Origin: Rikenella microfusus
GTDB lineage: Bacteria; Bacteroidota; Bacteroidia; Bacteroidales; VadinHA17
Length of the DNA stretch: 60,333 nucleotides
NCBI GenBank assembly: GCA_022736275.1
Contig: DZBJ01000015.1
Span: forward strand, 1 to 60,333
Reading direction: 5' to 3'
Shown here: positions 50,230-59,268 of the stretch, piece by piece
Layout: the number at the start of each line of letters is the position of its first letter
Position numbering within the stretch: the first letter of the stretch is position 1
The notes under the pieces: model-generated
What the model saw: only the letters and a program-made list of their open reading frames with translations
Told to the model about the DNA's origin: nothing
Database searches by the model: none
Position numbers and translations under genes: made by a program

Positions 50230-51492
50230 ATGATATACTACTCGGAAGGCGGTCCTGAAAGGGATCTCAAGAAAGATGAGATAAGAACAGCCCTGAAGAA
50301 TGCTCTCGGAAGATTTGCTGACAGGAAAAGAGTGCTGATCCTTCCGCCTGACATAACCCGCGCCCACTCAGGCGCAGGTATGATAACGGAGCTCCTCTGG
50401 CAGCAACTGGGTGAGAAGGTGAGGGACATCCTTCCTGCCCTGGGCACACACGTTCCCATGGAGAAAGGCGAGATATCAAGGATGTTCGGCAACGTGCCTC
50501 ACTCCCTCTTCAGGGAACACAGATGGCGCACCGACATTGAAGAGATCGGAAGGATACCATCCTCATTTGTTTCACAGGCAACCGGTGGAAGACTTGACTT
50601 TGATTACCCTGTGCAGGTCAACAGGCTGCTGGCATCAGGCGGTCATGACCTGATCATATCCGTTGGGCAGGTGGTGCCCCACGAGGTCACCGGCATGGCC
50701 AACTTCAACAAGAATGTGTTTGTCGGTTGCGGTGGCAGCGAGGCCATAAATAAAAGTCATTTCATCGGCGCAACCCATGGCATAGAGAACATCCTCGGCA
50801 CAACTGACAATCCTGTCAGGGCAGTCCTGAACAGAGCCTCGGAACTGACAGCCGGCAGGCTGCCGCTGCTCTATCTGCTGACAGTTGTCTCTCCTGACCG
50901 TGAGGGTATCCTGAGAATCAGAGGCCTCTATGCCGGTGACGATATCGGATGCTTTACCCAGGCCTCGGCCCTGTCGCGCGAGGTCAACTTCACCACCCTG
51001 CCGGCGAGGCTCAACAAGGTGGTTGTGTGGCTTGACCCCGAGGAGTTCAAGAGCACATGGCTGGGCAACAAGAGCATCTACAGGACCCGCATGGCCATTG
51101 CCGATGAAGGCGAACTTGTGGTGCTCGCTCCGGGAGTGAAGAGTTTTGGCGAGGATCCGGCCATAGATAAACTGATCAGGAAGTACGGATACAGAACAAC
51201 CCCCGAAATCCTTGCCCTGGTTGAGAAAAACAACGACCTGAAGGAAAACCTCAGCGCCGCAGCGCACCTCATCCATGGCTCTCCCGAAAACAGGTTCAGG
51301 GTGACATATGCGGCAGGCCATCTCACACGTGAAGAGGTGGAATCGGTTGGCTACAGTTTCGGAGATATAAATGAACTGATGAAGAGATATGACCCGGCCG
51401 GCCTGATGACAGGATTTCATACCACTCCTGACGGCGAAGGGTTTTACTTCATCTCCAACCCGGCCACAGGACTGTGGAAGGCTGCAAGGTAA
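50230..51492 (+). CDS. LarA-family (nickel-pincer) racemase/epimerase homologue
   Basis: A 420-residue protein of the lactate racemase superfamily (DUF2088). Recognised stretches are VLILPPDITRAHSGAGMI, LGTHVPMEKGEISRMFG, VGQVVPHEVTGMANFNKNVFVGCGGSEAINKSHFIGATHG near residues 140-178, and EEFKSTWLGNKSIYRTRM, then VLAPGVKSFGED. True LarA attaches its nickel-pincer nucleotide to the Lys of a GG-x-K motif; here the site reads GGSEAINKSHF, so the Lys is displaced. Other LarA homologues epimerise 2-hydroxy acids other than lactate. Following a mannonate-forming SDR and preceding gnd, C2 epimerisation of a hexonate (mannonate to gluconate) is an attractive guess. LarB, LarC and LarE are not in the window. 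Confidence 0.82.
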   Translation: MIYYSEGGPERDLKKDEIRTALKNALGRFADRKRVLILPPDITRAHSGAGMITELLWQQLGEKVRDILPALGTHVPMEKGEISRMFGNVPHSLFREHRWRTDIEEIGRIPSSFVSQATGGRLDFDYPVQVNRLLASGGHDLIISVGQVVPHEVTGMANFNKNVFVGCGGSEAINKSHFIGATHGIENILGTTDNPVRAVLNRASELTAGRLPLLYLLTVVSPDREGILRIRGLYAGDDIGCFTQASALSREVNFTTLPARLNKVVVWLDPEEFKSTWLGNKSIYRTRMAIADEGELVVLAPGVKSFGEDPAIDKLIRKYGYRTTPEILALVEKNNDLKENLSAAAHLIHGSPENRFRVTYAAGHLTREEVESVGYSFGDINELMKRYDPAGLMTGFHTTPDGEGFYFISNPATGLWKAAR

Positions 51493-51496
51493 TCCA

Positions 51497-52624
51497 ATGA
51501 AGATCATAATAGACGATAACATACCATTCATCAAAGGAGTCTTTGAGCGCTGGGCTGATGTGGTTTACAGTCGCGGACAGGCAATTGACTCCCGCATGGT
51601 GGCCGATGCCGATGCACTGATAGTAAGGACCCGTACCAGGTGTGACAGCCGTCTCCTGCAGGGAAGCAAAGTAAAGACAGTAGCCTCGGCTACGATCGGG
51701 TTTGACCACATTGACACAGCCTGGCTTGCCACTGCAGGTATAAAGTGGGCGAACGCCCCCGGATGCAACTCGGGATCGGTGATGCAGTATGTATCCTCCG
51801 CACTTTTCTGCCTGGCAGCGAAACACTCGCTTGACCTGCGCTCAATGACCCTGGGAGTAGTGGGCGTGGGCAACGTCGGTTCAAAGGTTGTCAGGGCTGC
51901 TGAAACCATAGGGATGAGAGTCCTGCTGAATGATCCTCCGCGTCAGAGACGGGAAGGAGGCAATGAGTTCCTTCCTCTTGAAACCCTTATAGCCGAATCC
52001 GATATCCTCACGCTGCACGTGCCGTTGACCTCTGACGGGGAGGACAGAACCCGGCATCTGATCAGCAGCGCTAACCTGGCACGACTTAAAAAGAATGCCC
52101 TGCTGATTAACACATCGCGAGGAGAGGTGGTTGACAATACTGCCCTCCGGGAAGCTCTCTCAGCTGCTATCCTGTCAGGTGCCGTGCTTGATGTATGGGA
52201 GGGCGAGCCGGAAACAGACAGGAGACTGGTCGATCTCACGGATATAGCTACACCGCACATCGCCGGCTACTCTGTTGATGGCAAAGCCAATGCAACCGTG
52301 AATTCCGTGAGACAGGTGGCTTCTGTGCTTGGCATTCCGCTGGCCGGCTGGACACCAGCCTCGCTCCCCCGGCCCGCAAAGCCTGTTATCGACCTCACAG
52401 GCTGCACTGCTGATGAGGGCACGCCTGAGATTGTTGCCAGGGCTGTCAGACATACATATCCGGTTGATGAAGATGACAGGCTTTTTCGTGCAGACCCCGG
52501 AAAATTCGAGTACCTTCGCGATAACTACAGGATAAGACGCGAATTCAGCTCTTACCGTGTGAAGACAGCTGATCCGGAGGCAGAACAAATACTTGCGGAT
52601 CTCGGTTTTGAAATAGTTAAATAA
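51497..52624 (+). CDS. pdxB: 4-phosphoerythronate dehydrogenase
   Basis: A 375-residue D-2-hydroxyacid dehydrogenase. It begins MKIIIDDNIPFIKGVFE, the usual PdxB start, and has TIGFDHIDTAWL, NAPGCNSGSVMQYV, the NAD fold LGVVGVGNVGSKVVRAAE near residue 118, and NTSRGEVVDNTAL. The catalytic His is in TPHIAGYSVDGK near 253. The C-terminal extra domain (from about 290) is specific to PdxB and mediates dimer formation. It oxidises 4-phosphoerythronate in the deoxyxylulose-5-phosphate-dependent pyridoxal phosphate pathway. Its precursor, erythrose 4-phosphate, is made by the transketolase encoded downstream. It starts 4 bases after the LarA-like gene, so they are cotranscribed. Confidence 0.92.
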   Translation: MKIIIDDNIPFIKGVFERWADVVYSRGQAIDSRMVADADALIVRTRTRCDSRLLQGSKVKTVASATIGFDHIDTAWLATAGIKWANAPGCNSGSVMQYVSSALFCLAAKHSLDLRSMTLGVVGVGNVGSKVVRAAETIGMRVLLNDPPRQRREGGNEFLPLETLIAESDILTLHVPLTSDGEDRTRHLISSANLARLKKNALLINTSRGEVVDNTALREALSAAILSGAVLDVWEGEPETDRRLVDLTDIATPHIAGYSVDGKANATVNSVRQVASVLGIPLAGWTPASLPRPAKPVIDLTGCTADEGTPEIVARAVRHTYPVDEDDRLFRADPGKFEYLRDNYRIRREFSSYRVKTADPEAEQILADLGFEIVK

Positions 52625-52647
52625 CCAGATTATAAATAATACCTGAA

Positions 52648-54096
52648 ATGAAAGCAGATATAGGATTGATAGGTCTCGCCGTCATGGGTGAAAACCTTGT
52701 TCTCAACATCGAAAGCAGAGGCTTCACCGTTGCAGTATTCAACCGTACAACAGAGAGGGTGACAAGTTTTGTGAACGGACGCGGGAAAGGTAAAAAGATA
52801 ATACCGTCATACTCACTTGAAGAGCTGATATCAAACCTCAGCAGACCCAGGAAGGTGATGGTGATGGTCAAGGCAGGAAAACCGGTGGATGACTTCATTG
52901 AAATGATCATTCCCCTGCTCGACAAGGGAGATATAATTATTGAAGGCGGCAACTCTCACTTCCCCGACACCATAAGGAGGACAGAGTACGTTGAGAGCAA
53001 GGGGCTGCTTTATATCGGCACCGGTGTCTCAGGGGGTGAAGAAGGCGCGCTGCTCGGTCCTTCGATGATGCCCGGCGGGTCAAAGGAGGCATGGCCTCAT
53101 GTGAAGGATATCTTTTATGCCATAGCTGCCAGGGCTTCTGACGGAGCCCCCTGCGTAACATGGATTGGCGATAACGGTGCGGGACACTTCGTAAAAATGG
53201 CCCATAACGGTATAGAGTACGGTGATATGCAACTGATCTGCGAGGCATACCATCTGATGGTCAATTCGGGAGTCTTCACCTACGATGAGATGGCTGACAT
53301 CTTTGATGATTGGAACAAGGCGGAGCTCGACTCATACCTGATTCAGATAACGGGTGAGATACTGAGATACAGGGACAATGACGAACTTCCTCTCGTAACA
53401 AAAATACTTGATTCGGCCGGGCAGAAGGGGACAGGCAAGTGGACCGTCGTGAGCGCCCTCGATCACGGGGTGCCTTTGAGCCTCATTGCCGAATCAGTCT
53501 TTGCCAGGTTCATCTCCTCGATGAAGCATGACAGGGTCAAGGCCTATCCCCTCTTCAGCAGTCCGCCAACAGGACCGGTCATTGACAAAAAGCAGTTTGT
53601 TGATGACATACGCAAGGCACTTTATGCTTCCAAGATCGTTTCCTATGCACAGGGATTTAACCTACTGAGGAACGCAGCCGCAGAATACAACTGGGACCTC
53701 AACTACGGTGAAATAGCTATGATCTGGAGGGGGGGATGCATCATCAGGTCAGCCTTCCTTAACAAGATATACGAGGCATTTACCCGTGATCCGAAGCTGC
53801 CGAACCTGATAATGGATGAGTATTTCACAGCTATCCTGAAGGAGAACGGCGAGAGCTGGAGGAAAGTGATAGCAGGAGCCGTCAGGGACGGTGTGCCGGT
53901 GCCTGCAATGAGCGCGGCGCTGTCATGGTTCGACAGCTACCGGTCGGCATGGCTGCCTGCCAACCTGCTGCAGGCACAGCGCGACTACTTCGGGGCGCAT
54001 ACATATCATCGTATTGACAAGCCGGAGGGCGAGGTCTTCCATACCAACTGGACCGGTCGCGGCGGGGATACGGCATCTTCAACATACAACGCCTGA
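52648..54096 (+). CDS. gnd: 6-phosphogluconate dehydrogenase (decarboxylating)
   Basis: A 482-residue enzyme that converts 6-phosphogluconate to ribulose 5-phosphate with CO2 release. The N-terminal fold is IGLIGLAVMGENLVLNIESRGF, with VFNRTTERVTSF following; the Arg-Thr there suggests NADP+. Signature residues are IIEGGNSHFPDTIRRTEYVESKGLLYIGTGVSGGEEGA, HNGIEYGDMQLICEAYHLM and SAGQKGTGKWTVVSALDHGVP. It lies 23 bases after pdxB and 41 before transketolase. Together with the latter it supplies pentoses and reducing power. Neither glucose-6-phosphate dehydrogenase nor a gluconate kinase is in the window. Confidence 0.95.
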   Translation: MKADIGLIGLAVMGENLVLNIESRGFTVAVFNRTTERVTSFVNGRGKGKKIIPSYSLEELISNLSRPRKVMVMVKAGKPVDDFIEMIIPLLDKGDIIIEGGNSHFPDTIRRTEYVESKGLLYIGTGVSGGEEGALLGPSMMPGGSKEAWPHVKDIFYAIAARASDGAPCVTWIGDNGAGHFVKMAHNGIEYGDMQLICEAYHLMVNSGVFTYDEMADIFDDWNKAELDSYLIQITGEILRYRDNDELPLVTKILDSAGQKGTGKWTVVSALDHGVPLSLIAESVFARFISSMKHDRVKAYPLFSSPPTGPVIDKKQFVDDIRKALYASKIVSYAQGFNLLRNAAAEYNWDLNYGEIAMIWRGGCIIRSAFLNKIYEAFTRDPKLPNLIMDEYFTAILKENGESWRKVIAGAVRDGVPVPAMSAALSWFDSYRSAWLPANLLQAQRDYFGAHTYHRIDKPEGEVFHTNWTGRGGDTASSTYNA

Positions 54097-54137
54097 TTTT
54101 TGCTAACTTTACATGTAACCCTTAGCTGATTACCACC

Positions 54138-56171
54138 ATGACCAAAAACGTCAACGAACGCGCTGCAGACAACATCCGTATACTTTCAATGGCAATGGTT
54201 GAGAAAGCCAACTCAGGACACCCGGGCGGAGCAATGGGAGGTGCCGATTTCATCCATATCCTCTTCTCGGAGTTCCTCCGTTTTGATCCTGCTGACCCTG
54301 CATGGATCAACAGGGATCGCTTCTTCCTTGACCCCGGCCATATGTCGCCAATGCTCTATTCAGTGCTGACGCTCACAGGCCATTTCACCGTTGACGATAT
54401 AATGCAGTTCCGCCAGTGGGGAAGCGTTACTCCCGGTCACCCGGAGCTCGATCTGAAACGGGGCATTGAAAACACCTCCGGTCCTCTCGGCCAGGGCCAC
54501 ACAATGGCTGTCGGGGCAGCTATCGCCGAACGGTTCCTCGCAGCACGGTTCGGACGCCTCTTCGAGCATAAGATCTATGCCTATATTTCCGACGGGGGTG
54601 TGCAGGAGGAGATCTCACAGGGCGCAGGACGGGTTGCCGGCCACCTGGGCCTGGGAAACCTGATAATGTTTTATGATTCCAATGACATACAGCTATCAAC
54701 CGAGACCTCGGCTGTCACATCGGAAGACACAGCATCAAAATACAGGGCCTGGGGATGGCGTGTGATGGAGATCGGCGGACACAGCCATGACCAGATACGC
54801 GGAGCATTGCGTATGGCAGGTGATGAGAAGGAAAGACCTGTTCTGATCATTGGCAGAACCGTGATGGGCAAAGGGCTTGTTAACGAATCCGTTGAGAGCT
54901 TCGAAGGCAAATCGTCAACCCACGGACAGCCGGTCACTCATGCCGGAGCATCCTTCAAAAAATCAGTAGCTAACCTTGGAGGTGACCCTGAACGGTCGTT
55001 TGAGATATTCAGCGACGTGAAGGAACTTTACGTGGAGGCAGTGGCAGGGAAAAAAGCTGCTGCCGAAGCCTGGAGAAAGAAGAAGGAGGCATGGGCAGCA
55101 GATAATCACGAGGCTGCCAGGCAGCTTGACGATTTCTACGCAGGAGTGGTTCCTGATATAGATTTTACATCAATAGCCCAGAAAGAGAACGATGCCACCC
55201 GCAATGCATCTGCCGCTATCCTCGCCCACTTCGCAGGGAAGATCCCGAACATGATTGTCGCATCGGCAGATCTTGCCAATTCCGACAAGACTGACGGATT
55301 CCTCAAAAATACAAAGCCGTTTACCAGGGGCGACTTTTCCGGTGCCTTCTTCCATGCCGGCGTCTCCGAACTGACAATGGCTGCCATAATGAACGGGATA
55401 GCACTTCATGGCGGAGTTATCCCTGTCTGCGGAACCTTCTTCGTCTTCTCTGACTACATGAAACCGGCCGTGAGGCTGGCAGCACTCATGGGGCTGCCAG
55501 TCAAATACGTGTGGACGCATGACGCCTTCCGTGTGGGTGAGGATGGTCCCACCCACCAGCCTGTTGAACAGGAGGCACAGATCAGGCTTATGGAACACCT
55601 GAAGAACCATCATGGTGAGAACAGCATGCTGGTACTCCGTCCCGCTGACACCCCCGAGACCAGCATTGCATGGAAACTGGCACTGGAGAATACAAAGACA
55701 CCCACGGCACTGATACTGTCACGGCAGAATATCAAGACGCTGCCTTCGGAGGGTAAACCCAGGATCGAGGCCGCGTCCATGGCCGCCCGGGGAGCCTACA
55801 CAGTCACAGATGCTGTCGGGAAACCGGATGTTATTATGGTGGCAAGCGGCTCGGAAGTAGCTACACTGGTCGATGCTGCTGCCATTCTTTCTGCCGATGG
55901 CTTAAAGACAAGGATTGTCTCGGCTCCATCGGAAGGATTGTTCAGGCTTCAGGATGAGAAATACAGGTACAGTGTCATCACTCCCGGAATTCCCGTATTC
56001 TGCCTGACGGCCGGACTGCCGGTGACGATGCTGGGATTTGCCGGACCAGAGGGAAAGGTGTGGGGCCTGGGCAGTTTCGGCTACTCGGCGGCATACAACG
56101 TGCTCGATGAAAAACTGGGCTTCACCGGAGAGAATATTGCAAAGGAGGTGAAGATATTCCTCAAGCACTGA
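54138..56171 (+). CDS. tkt: transketolase
   Basis: A 677-residue thiamine-diphosphate enzyme of the non-oxidative pentose phosphate pathway. N-terminal part: AMVEKANSGHPGGAMGGADF, DRFFLDPGHMSPMLYSVL, GHPELDLKRGIENTSGPLGQGHTMAVGAA, and the ThDP motif region SDGGVQEEISQGAGRVAGHLGLGNLIMFYDSND (G-D-G variant as SDGG). The second domain has FHAGVSELTMAAIMNGIALHGG with the catalytic Glu, and YVWTHDAFRVGEDGPTHQPVEQ. The C-terminal domain (SGSEVATLVDAA) is complete. An upstream TAACTTTA element in the 41-base gap resembles a -7 box, so it may also have its own promoter. Confidence 0.94.
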   Translation: MTKNVNERAADNIRILSMAMVEKANSGHPGGAMGGADFIHILFSEFLRFDPADPAWINRDRFFLDPGHMSPMLYSVLTLTGHFTVDDIMQFRQWGSVTPGHPELDLKRGIENTSGPLGQGHTMAVGAAIAERFLAARFGRLFEHKIYAYISDGGVQEEISQGAGRVAGHLGLGNLIMFYDSNDIQLSTETSAVTSEDTASKYRAWGWRVMEIGGHSHDQIRGALRMAGDEKERPVLIIGRTVMGKGLVNESVESFEGKSSTHGQPVTHAGASFKKSVANLGGDPERSFEIFSDVKELYVEAVAGKKAAAEAWRKKKEAWAADNHEAARQLDDFYAGVVPDIDFTSIAQKENDATRNASAAILAHFAGKIPNMIVASADLANSDKTDGFLKNTKPFTRGDFSGAFFHAGVSELTMAAIMNGIALHGGVIPVCGTFFVFSDYMKPAVRLAALMGLPVKYVWTHDAFRVGEDGPTHQPVEQEAQIRLMEHLKNHHGENSMLVLRPADTPETSIAWKLALENTKTPTALILSRQNIKTLPSEGKPRIEAASMAARGAYTVTDAVGKPDVIMVASGSEVATLVDAAAILSADGLKTRIVSAPSEGLFRLQDEKYRYSVITPGIPVFCLTAGLPVTMLGFAGPEGKVWGLGSFGYSAAYNVLDEKLGFTGENIAKEVKIFLKH

Positions 56172-56307
56172 CAGCATCCACGGTCTGATGGTCTGACGTC
56201 TCAAGGTCTATTCTCAGTCTTCAGTCTACAGCCTGCAGTCAATCAAGCAATTTCCGACTGCTGACTGCTGACTGCCGACCCGCTATTGTCTTATTAACGA
56301 ATAATCG

Positions 56308-56315
56308 TAATTTTG
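56308..56315 (+). promoter_or_regulatory. promoter with -7 box TAATTTTG and -33 TTG
   Basis: TAATTTTG fits TAnnTTTG, with TTG (56286-56288) ending 19 bases upstream, the spacing typical of Bacteroidota housekeeping promoters. The ATG of the HAD gene lies 19 bases downstream, giving a short leader. Upstream, 56172-56285 is low-complexity repeat sequence (CTGACTGCTGACTGCTGACT). Confidence 0.55.
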
Positions 56316-56334
56316 CTCCTCTATTGAATTCCAG

Positions 56335-56937
56335 ATGAAATTCGACATTACCCCCGGGGCAAAGGCACTGATTTTTGATCTTGACGGCACCCTCGCCAAC
56401 ACCATGCCATGGCACTACCAGGCGTGGCGGAAGGCATGCGAGAGATTCGGCATTAAAATGGACACGGCATTCCTTCAGGCCCATACGGGTGCCCCCGGAT
56501 GGCAGATAGCGGATGATATCATTGAACACAACGGTATGACGGGGAAAGTCTCCCCGGATGATATCATGCAGGTCAAGCTCGAGGAGTTCTATGCCATACA
56601 GCACAACGTAACCCCGATAGCCCCTGTGATAGCCCTGGTGCAGAAATACCACGGCATTCTGCCCATGTCAGTAGGCACCGGAGGACACCGCGAGGCAGTG
56701 GAGAAGACGCTTGAGATAATAGGTATCAGGCAGTATTTTGACATCATTGTCACTGCCAATGACGTAAAGAACTACAAACCCCACCCTGAGACCTTCTTCA
56801 GATGTGCAGAATTGATGAAAGTTGAACCTGCCGTCTGCGAGGTGTTTGAAGACGGCGACCTGGGCATCGAGGCCGCAATAAGGGCCGGCATGATTGCCAC
56901 CGACGTCCGGACATGGTACGACTCAGACTGGCAGTAG
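56335..56937 (+). CDS. HAD-family sugar phosphatase / beta-phosphoglucomutase-like
   Basis: A 200-residue haloacid dehalogenase. Motif I is LIFDLDGTLANTMPWHYQAW, with the nucleophile Asp and the acid/base Asp two residues on. A helical cap follows (RFGIKMDTAFLQAHTGAPG). Motif II is SVGTGGHREAVEKTL, motif III KNYKPHPETF, motif IV EVFEDGDLGIEAAIRAGM. This layout suits the YqaB/beta-phosphoglucomutase subgroup, which dephosphorylates fructose 1-phosphate, 6-phosphogluconate or related sugars, or isomerises glucose phosphates. It has its own promoter. The substrate is not decided by sequence. Confidence 0.88.
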   Translation: MKFDITPGAKALIFDLDGTLANTMPWHYQAWRKACERFGIKMDTAFLQAHTGAPGWQIADDIIEHNGMTGKVSPDDIMQVKLEEFYAIQHNVTPIAPVIALVQKYHGILPMSVGTGGHREAVEKTLEIIGIRQYFDIIVTANDVKNYKPHPETFFRCAELMKVEPAVCEVFEDGDLGIEAAIRAGMIATDVRTWYDSDWQ

Positions 56938-56949
56938 AGTCAAATGTCG

Positions 56950-56975
56950 AAAGGTTAAAGGTTAAAGGTTAAAGG
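56950..56975 (+). repeat. (AAAGGTT)x3 heptanucleotide repeat
   Basis: Three perfect AAAGGTT units and a partial fourth lie after the HAD stop. The reverse complement of the same unit abuts the glycosyltransferase start at 5754-5771. Further on, 57024-57060 has GCCTATTGCC-type repeats; no gene is seen in this gap. Confidence 0.6.
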
Positions 56976-57079
56976 CCTGAAGATGTGTGTTTTACCTTCC
57001 TCTTTTATTTTGCCAACACTATTGCCTGCTGCCTATTGCCTATTGCCTGAGCTGACTGAAGACTGCTGACTTCTATCAT

Positions 57080-57739
57080 ATGGACACTAAACTTATTATA
57101 TCGCAAGACGGCTCCCATACCCTGTATGTGCCTTCGCTCGATGAGCACTATCATTCGCACTTCGGGGCAATAACCGAATCGAAACATATATTTATCGGTG
57201 CAGGTCTCGCAAGCCTTGCCGGCGATAAGATCTCAATTCTCGAGGTAGGCTTCGGCACCGGACTAAACGCCCTTCTCACCGCACTCTATGCCGGTGAACA
57301 TGAAATCAGCGTCGCCTATACCTCCCTCGAAAAATACCCTCTTGATCCGAAGATCGTTCAGCAGCTGAATTACGGAGTGCTCACCGCAAGCAACGGACCT
57401 GAACTATTTGAAGCCATCCATTCTGCACCATGGGGATCTCCGGTACAGATAACAGAATGGTTCTCCCTGAACAAGATTCAATCTGATCTTACTGCCGATG
57501 ATCCGGAAGGTCGGTTCGAGCTTGTCTTTTTTGACGCATTCGGACCTGACAAGCAGCCGGCGATGTGGACCGAAGAAGTGATTCGCAGGATCGCCGCAGT
57601 CACGCGCCCCGGATCGGTCTTTGTCACATACTCTGCAAAGGGCAGCCTGAAACGCTTGCTGAGGGCCCTCGGGTTCGATGTCACACTCCTGCCGGGCCCG
57701 CCGGGAAAAAGGGTGATGACAAGAGCGGTGAAGAGATGA
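57080..57739 (+). CDS. mnmD: tRNA 5-methylaminomethyl-2-thiouridine methyltransferase MnmD
   Basis: A 219-residue SAM-dependent methyltransferase that makes mnm5(s2)U34 in tRNA. SQDGSHTLYVPSLDEHYHSHFGAITESKHIFIGAGL near residues 8-43 is the conserved N-terminus of the family. The SAM motif is ILEVGFGTGLNALLTAL near 55, and VFFDAFGPDKQPAMWTEE near 150 carries the catalytic region. It is the stand-alone form without the C-terminal MnmC oxidase domain of Enterobacteria, usual for Bacteroidota. It is a single gene in a repeat-flanked position. Confidence 0.9.
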   Translation: MDTKLIISQDGSHTLYVPSLDEHYHSHFGAITESKHIFIGAGLASLAGDKISILEVGFGTGLNALLTALYAGEHEISVAYTSLEKYPLDPKIVQQLNYGVLTASNGPELFEAIHSAPWGSPVQITEWFSLNKIQSDLTADDPEGRFELVFFDAFGPDKQPAMWTEEVIRRIAAVTRPGSVFVTYSAKGSLKRLLRALGFDVTLLPGPPGKRVMTRAVKR

Positions 57740-57746
57740 TTTGTGG

Positions 57747-57754
57747 TATATTTG
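57747..57754 (+). promoter_or_regulatory. -7 box TATATTTG for the isomerase cluster
   Basis: This matches TAnnTTTG and lies 70 bases before the first FKBP start codon, 8 bases after the mnmD stop. No strong -33 TTTG at the usual distance is seen. Confidence 0.45.
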
Positions 57755-57823
57755 CGCGACCAAAAAACAGATCCGGAGAGGTTAAACGCAACTACCCGGC
57801 TGCAAAACTTAAAAATTTAAAAT

Positions 57824-58516
57824 ATGAAACCTGTTAAAATGATTCTGGTTATGGCCATTTCTGCCATGACAATCCTGACCGCAACAGCGCAGAAATCAAA
57901 ACTTGCCACCTCAGAAGACTCCCTCTCATATGCCCTCGGTGTGGCAAACTACAGATATTATGTGGCCGACAGCATCAATATCAGCACCAAAATGTTCACC
58001 AAAGGGATGACCGACGCATCGAAGGAGAAGGCTCTTATGGATGAAACCACTGCCAGTGCCTTTATTGTAAGTTATATGCAGAGACGTGAAAGGGCCCGGC
58101 TCATGGCCGAATACGGGCGGCAGATCGAAGCCGCCGAAGCATATCTTGCCGCGAACGGGAAAAAAGAGGGCGTGGTCACACTTCCTGACGGACTGCAATA
58201 CAAAATTATCAACCAGGGTACCGGAGCAGTACCGGGACCTGAAGATATAGTGAAGGTGCACTATACGGGCACCACAATCGACGGAACCAAATTTGACTCC
58301 TCGTTTGACCGCGGTGAACCGGCACAGTTCAGGGTCAGTAACGTGATCCGCGGATGGGTTGAGGGACTGCAGCTTATGAATGAAGGCACAAAAATGATGC
58401 TTTATGTTCCCAATGACCTGGCCTATGGCGAGAGAGGTGCAGGAAACGTCATCAAACCGTTTGAAACACTAATCTTTGAAGTTGAACTGCTGGAGGTAAT
58501 AAAAGAGGAGAAGTAA
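57824..58516 (+). CDS. periplasmic FKBP-type peptidyl-prolyl isomerase
   Basis: A 230-residue folding helper. The signal peptide is MKPVKMILVMAISAMTILTATAQ without lipobox. Residues about 25-115 form the FKBP N-terminal dimerisation domain (SLSYALGVANYRYYVADS). Residues about 120-228 form the FKBP domain (DIVKVHYTGTTIDGTKFDSSFDRGEPAQFRVSNVIRGWVEGLQLM). The active-site pattern Y..F.D.F..V.I..W is complete. It would assist proline isomerisation during periplasmic or outer-membrane protein folding. A closely related copy follows after 56 bases, probably a tandem duplication. Confidence 0.92.
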   Translation: MKPVKMILVMAISAMTILTATAQKSKLATSEDSLSYALGVANYRYYVADSINISTKMFTKGMTDASKEKALMDETTASAFIVSYMQRRERARLMAEYGRQIEAAEAYLAANGKKEGVVTLPDGLQYKIINQGTGAVPGPEDIVKVHYTGTTIDGTKFDSSFDRGEPAQFRVSNVIRGWVEGLQLMNEGTKMMLYVPNDLAYGERGAGNVIKPFETLIFEVELLEVIKEEK

Positions 58517-58539
58517 CCTCAGTTTGACCTGCAAAATAT

Positions 58540-58547
58540 TATCTTTG
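58540..58547 (+). promoter_or_regulatory. -7 box TATCTTTG before second FKBP
   Basis: TAnnTTTG match, 25 bases before the second FKBP ATG, with TTTG at 58523-58526 upstream at a shorter than usual spacing. It suggests that the second gene can also be transcribed alone. Confidence 0.4.
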
Positions 58548-58572
58548 CCAAAATTTAAATAAAACAGATAAA

Positions 58573-59268
58573 ATGAAAATCAAAGGTTTAGTAATCTTAG
58601 CTGTGATAACAGCCGTAATTGCATCATCATGTAATACCAAATCAGGTATAACCAATACAAAGGTTAAAACCGCAGAAGACTCTCTTGCATATTCACTTGG
58701 TATTGCAAGCTATTTCTATTATATGGGTGACAGCGTTGACATTGATCCCGTCCTCTTTGCCAAAGGGATGATCGATTCCAAAAACGGAAAGAATGCTATG
58801 GATGAAATGAGCGCTCAGGGATTTGTCATGACATACATGCAGAACAGGCAGGCAGAAAAGAACAAGGCAATGTACACCAAGAACATTGACGAAGGTGAAA
58901 AATTCCTTGCCGAGAATAAGAAGCGTGAAGGTGTTCAGGAAACAACCAGCGGACTCCAGTACGAGGTTATCACCATGGGTACAGGCGACAAGCCAGCTCC
59001 TACGGATGTTGTCAGGGTTCACTATACGGGAATGCTTCTTGACAATACCAAGTTCGACTCATCAGTTGACCGTGGCGAACCCGCAGAGTTCGGTGTAAAC
59101 CAGGTTATCCAGGGTTGGCAGGAAGGCATCCAGCTGATGCCGGCAGGTTCAAAATTCAAGTTCTACATACCCTATGAGCTGGGTTATGGTGAGCAGGGAA
59201 CCGGTCCTATCCCTCCCTATTCAACACTCGTTTTCGAGGTTGAACTGCTTGAAATTGTCAAACAATGA
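58573..59268 (+). CDS. lipoprotein FKBP-type peptidyl-prolyl isomerase
   Basis: A 231-residue paralogue of the preceding protein. The signal ends with a lipobox (VIASSCNTK, Cys20), so it is lipid-anchored, unlike its neighbour. The dimerisation domain ([18 protein letters not shown]) and the FKBP domain ([45 protein letters not shown]) follow the same order. It overlaps the cyclophilin gene by 4 bases, so the two are translated together. The pair of soluble and anchored forms implies separate envelope locations for the same activity. Confidence 0.93.
   Translation: MKIKGLVILAVITAVIASSCNTKSGITNTKVKTAEDSLAYSLGIASYFYYMGDSVDIDPVLFAKGMIDSKNGKNAMDEMSAQGFVMTYMQNRQAEKNKAMYTKNIDEGEKFLAENKKREGVQETTSGLQYEVITMGTGDKPAPTDVVRVHYTGMLLDNTKFDSSVDRGEPAEFGVNQVIQGWQEGIQLMPAGSKFKFYIPYELGYGEQGTGPIPPYSTLVFEVELLEIVKQ

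Noticed and set aside
50635..51534. 299-codon open frame on the minus strand
   Set aside because: It is antisense to the LarA-like gene, has no recognisable domain and a composition typical of a shadow frame.
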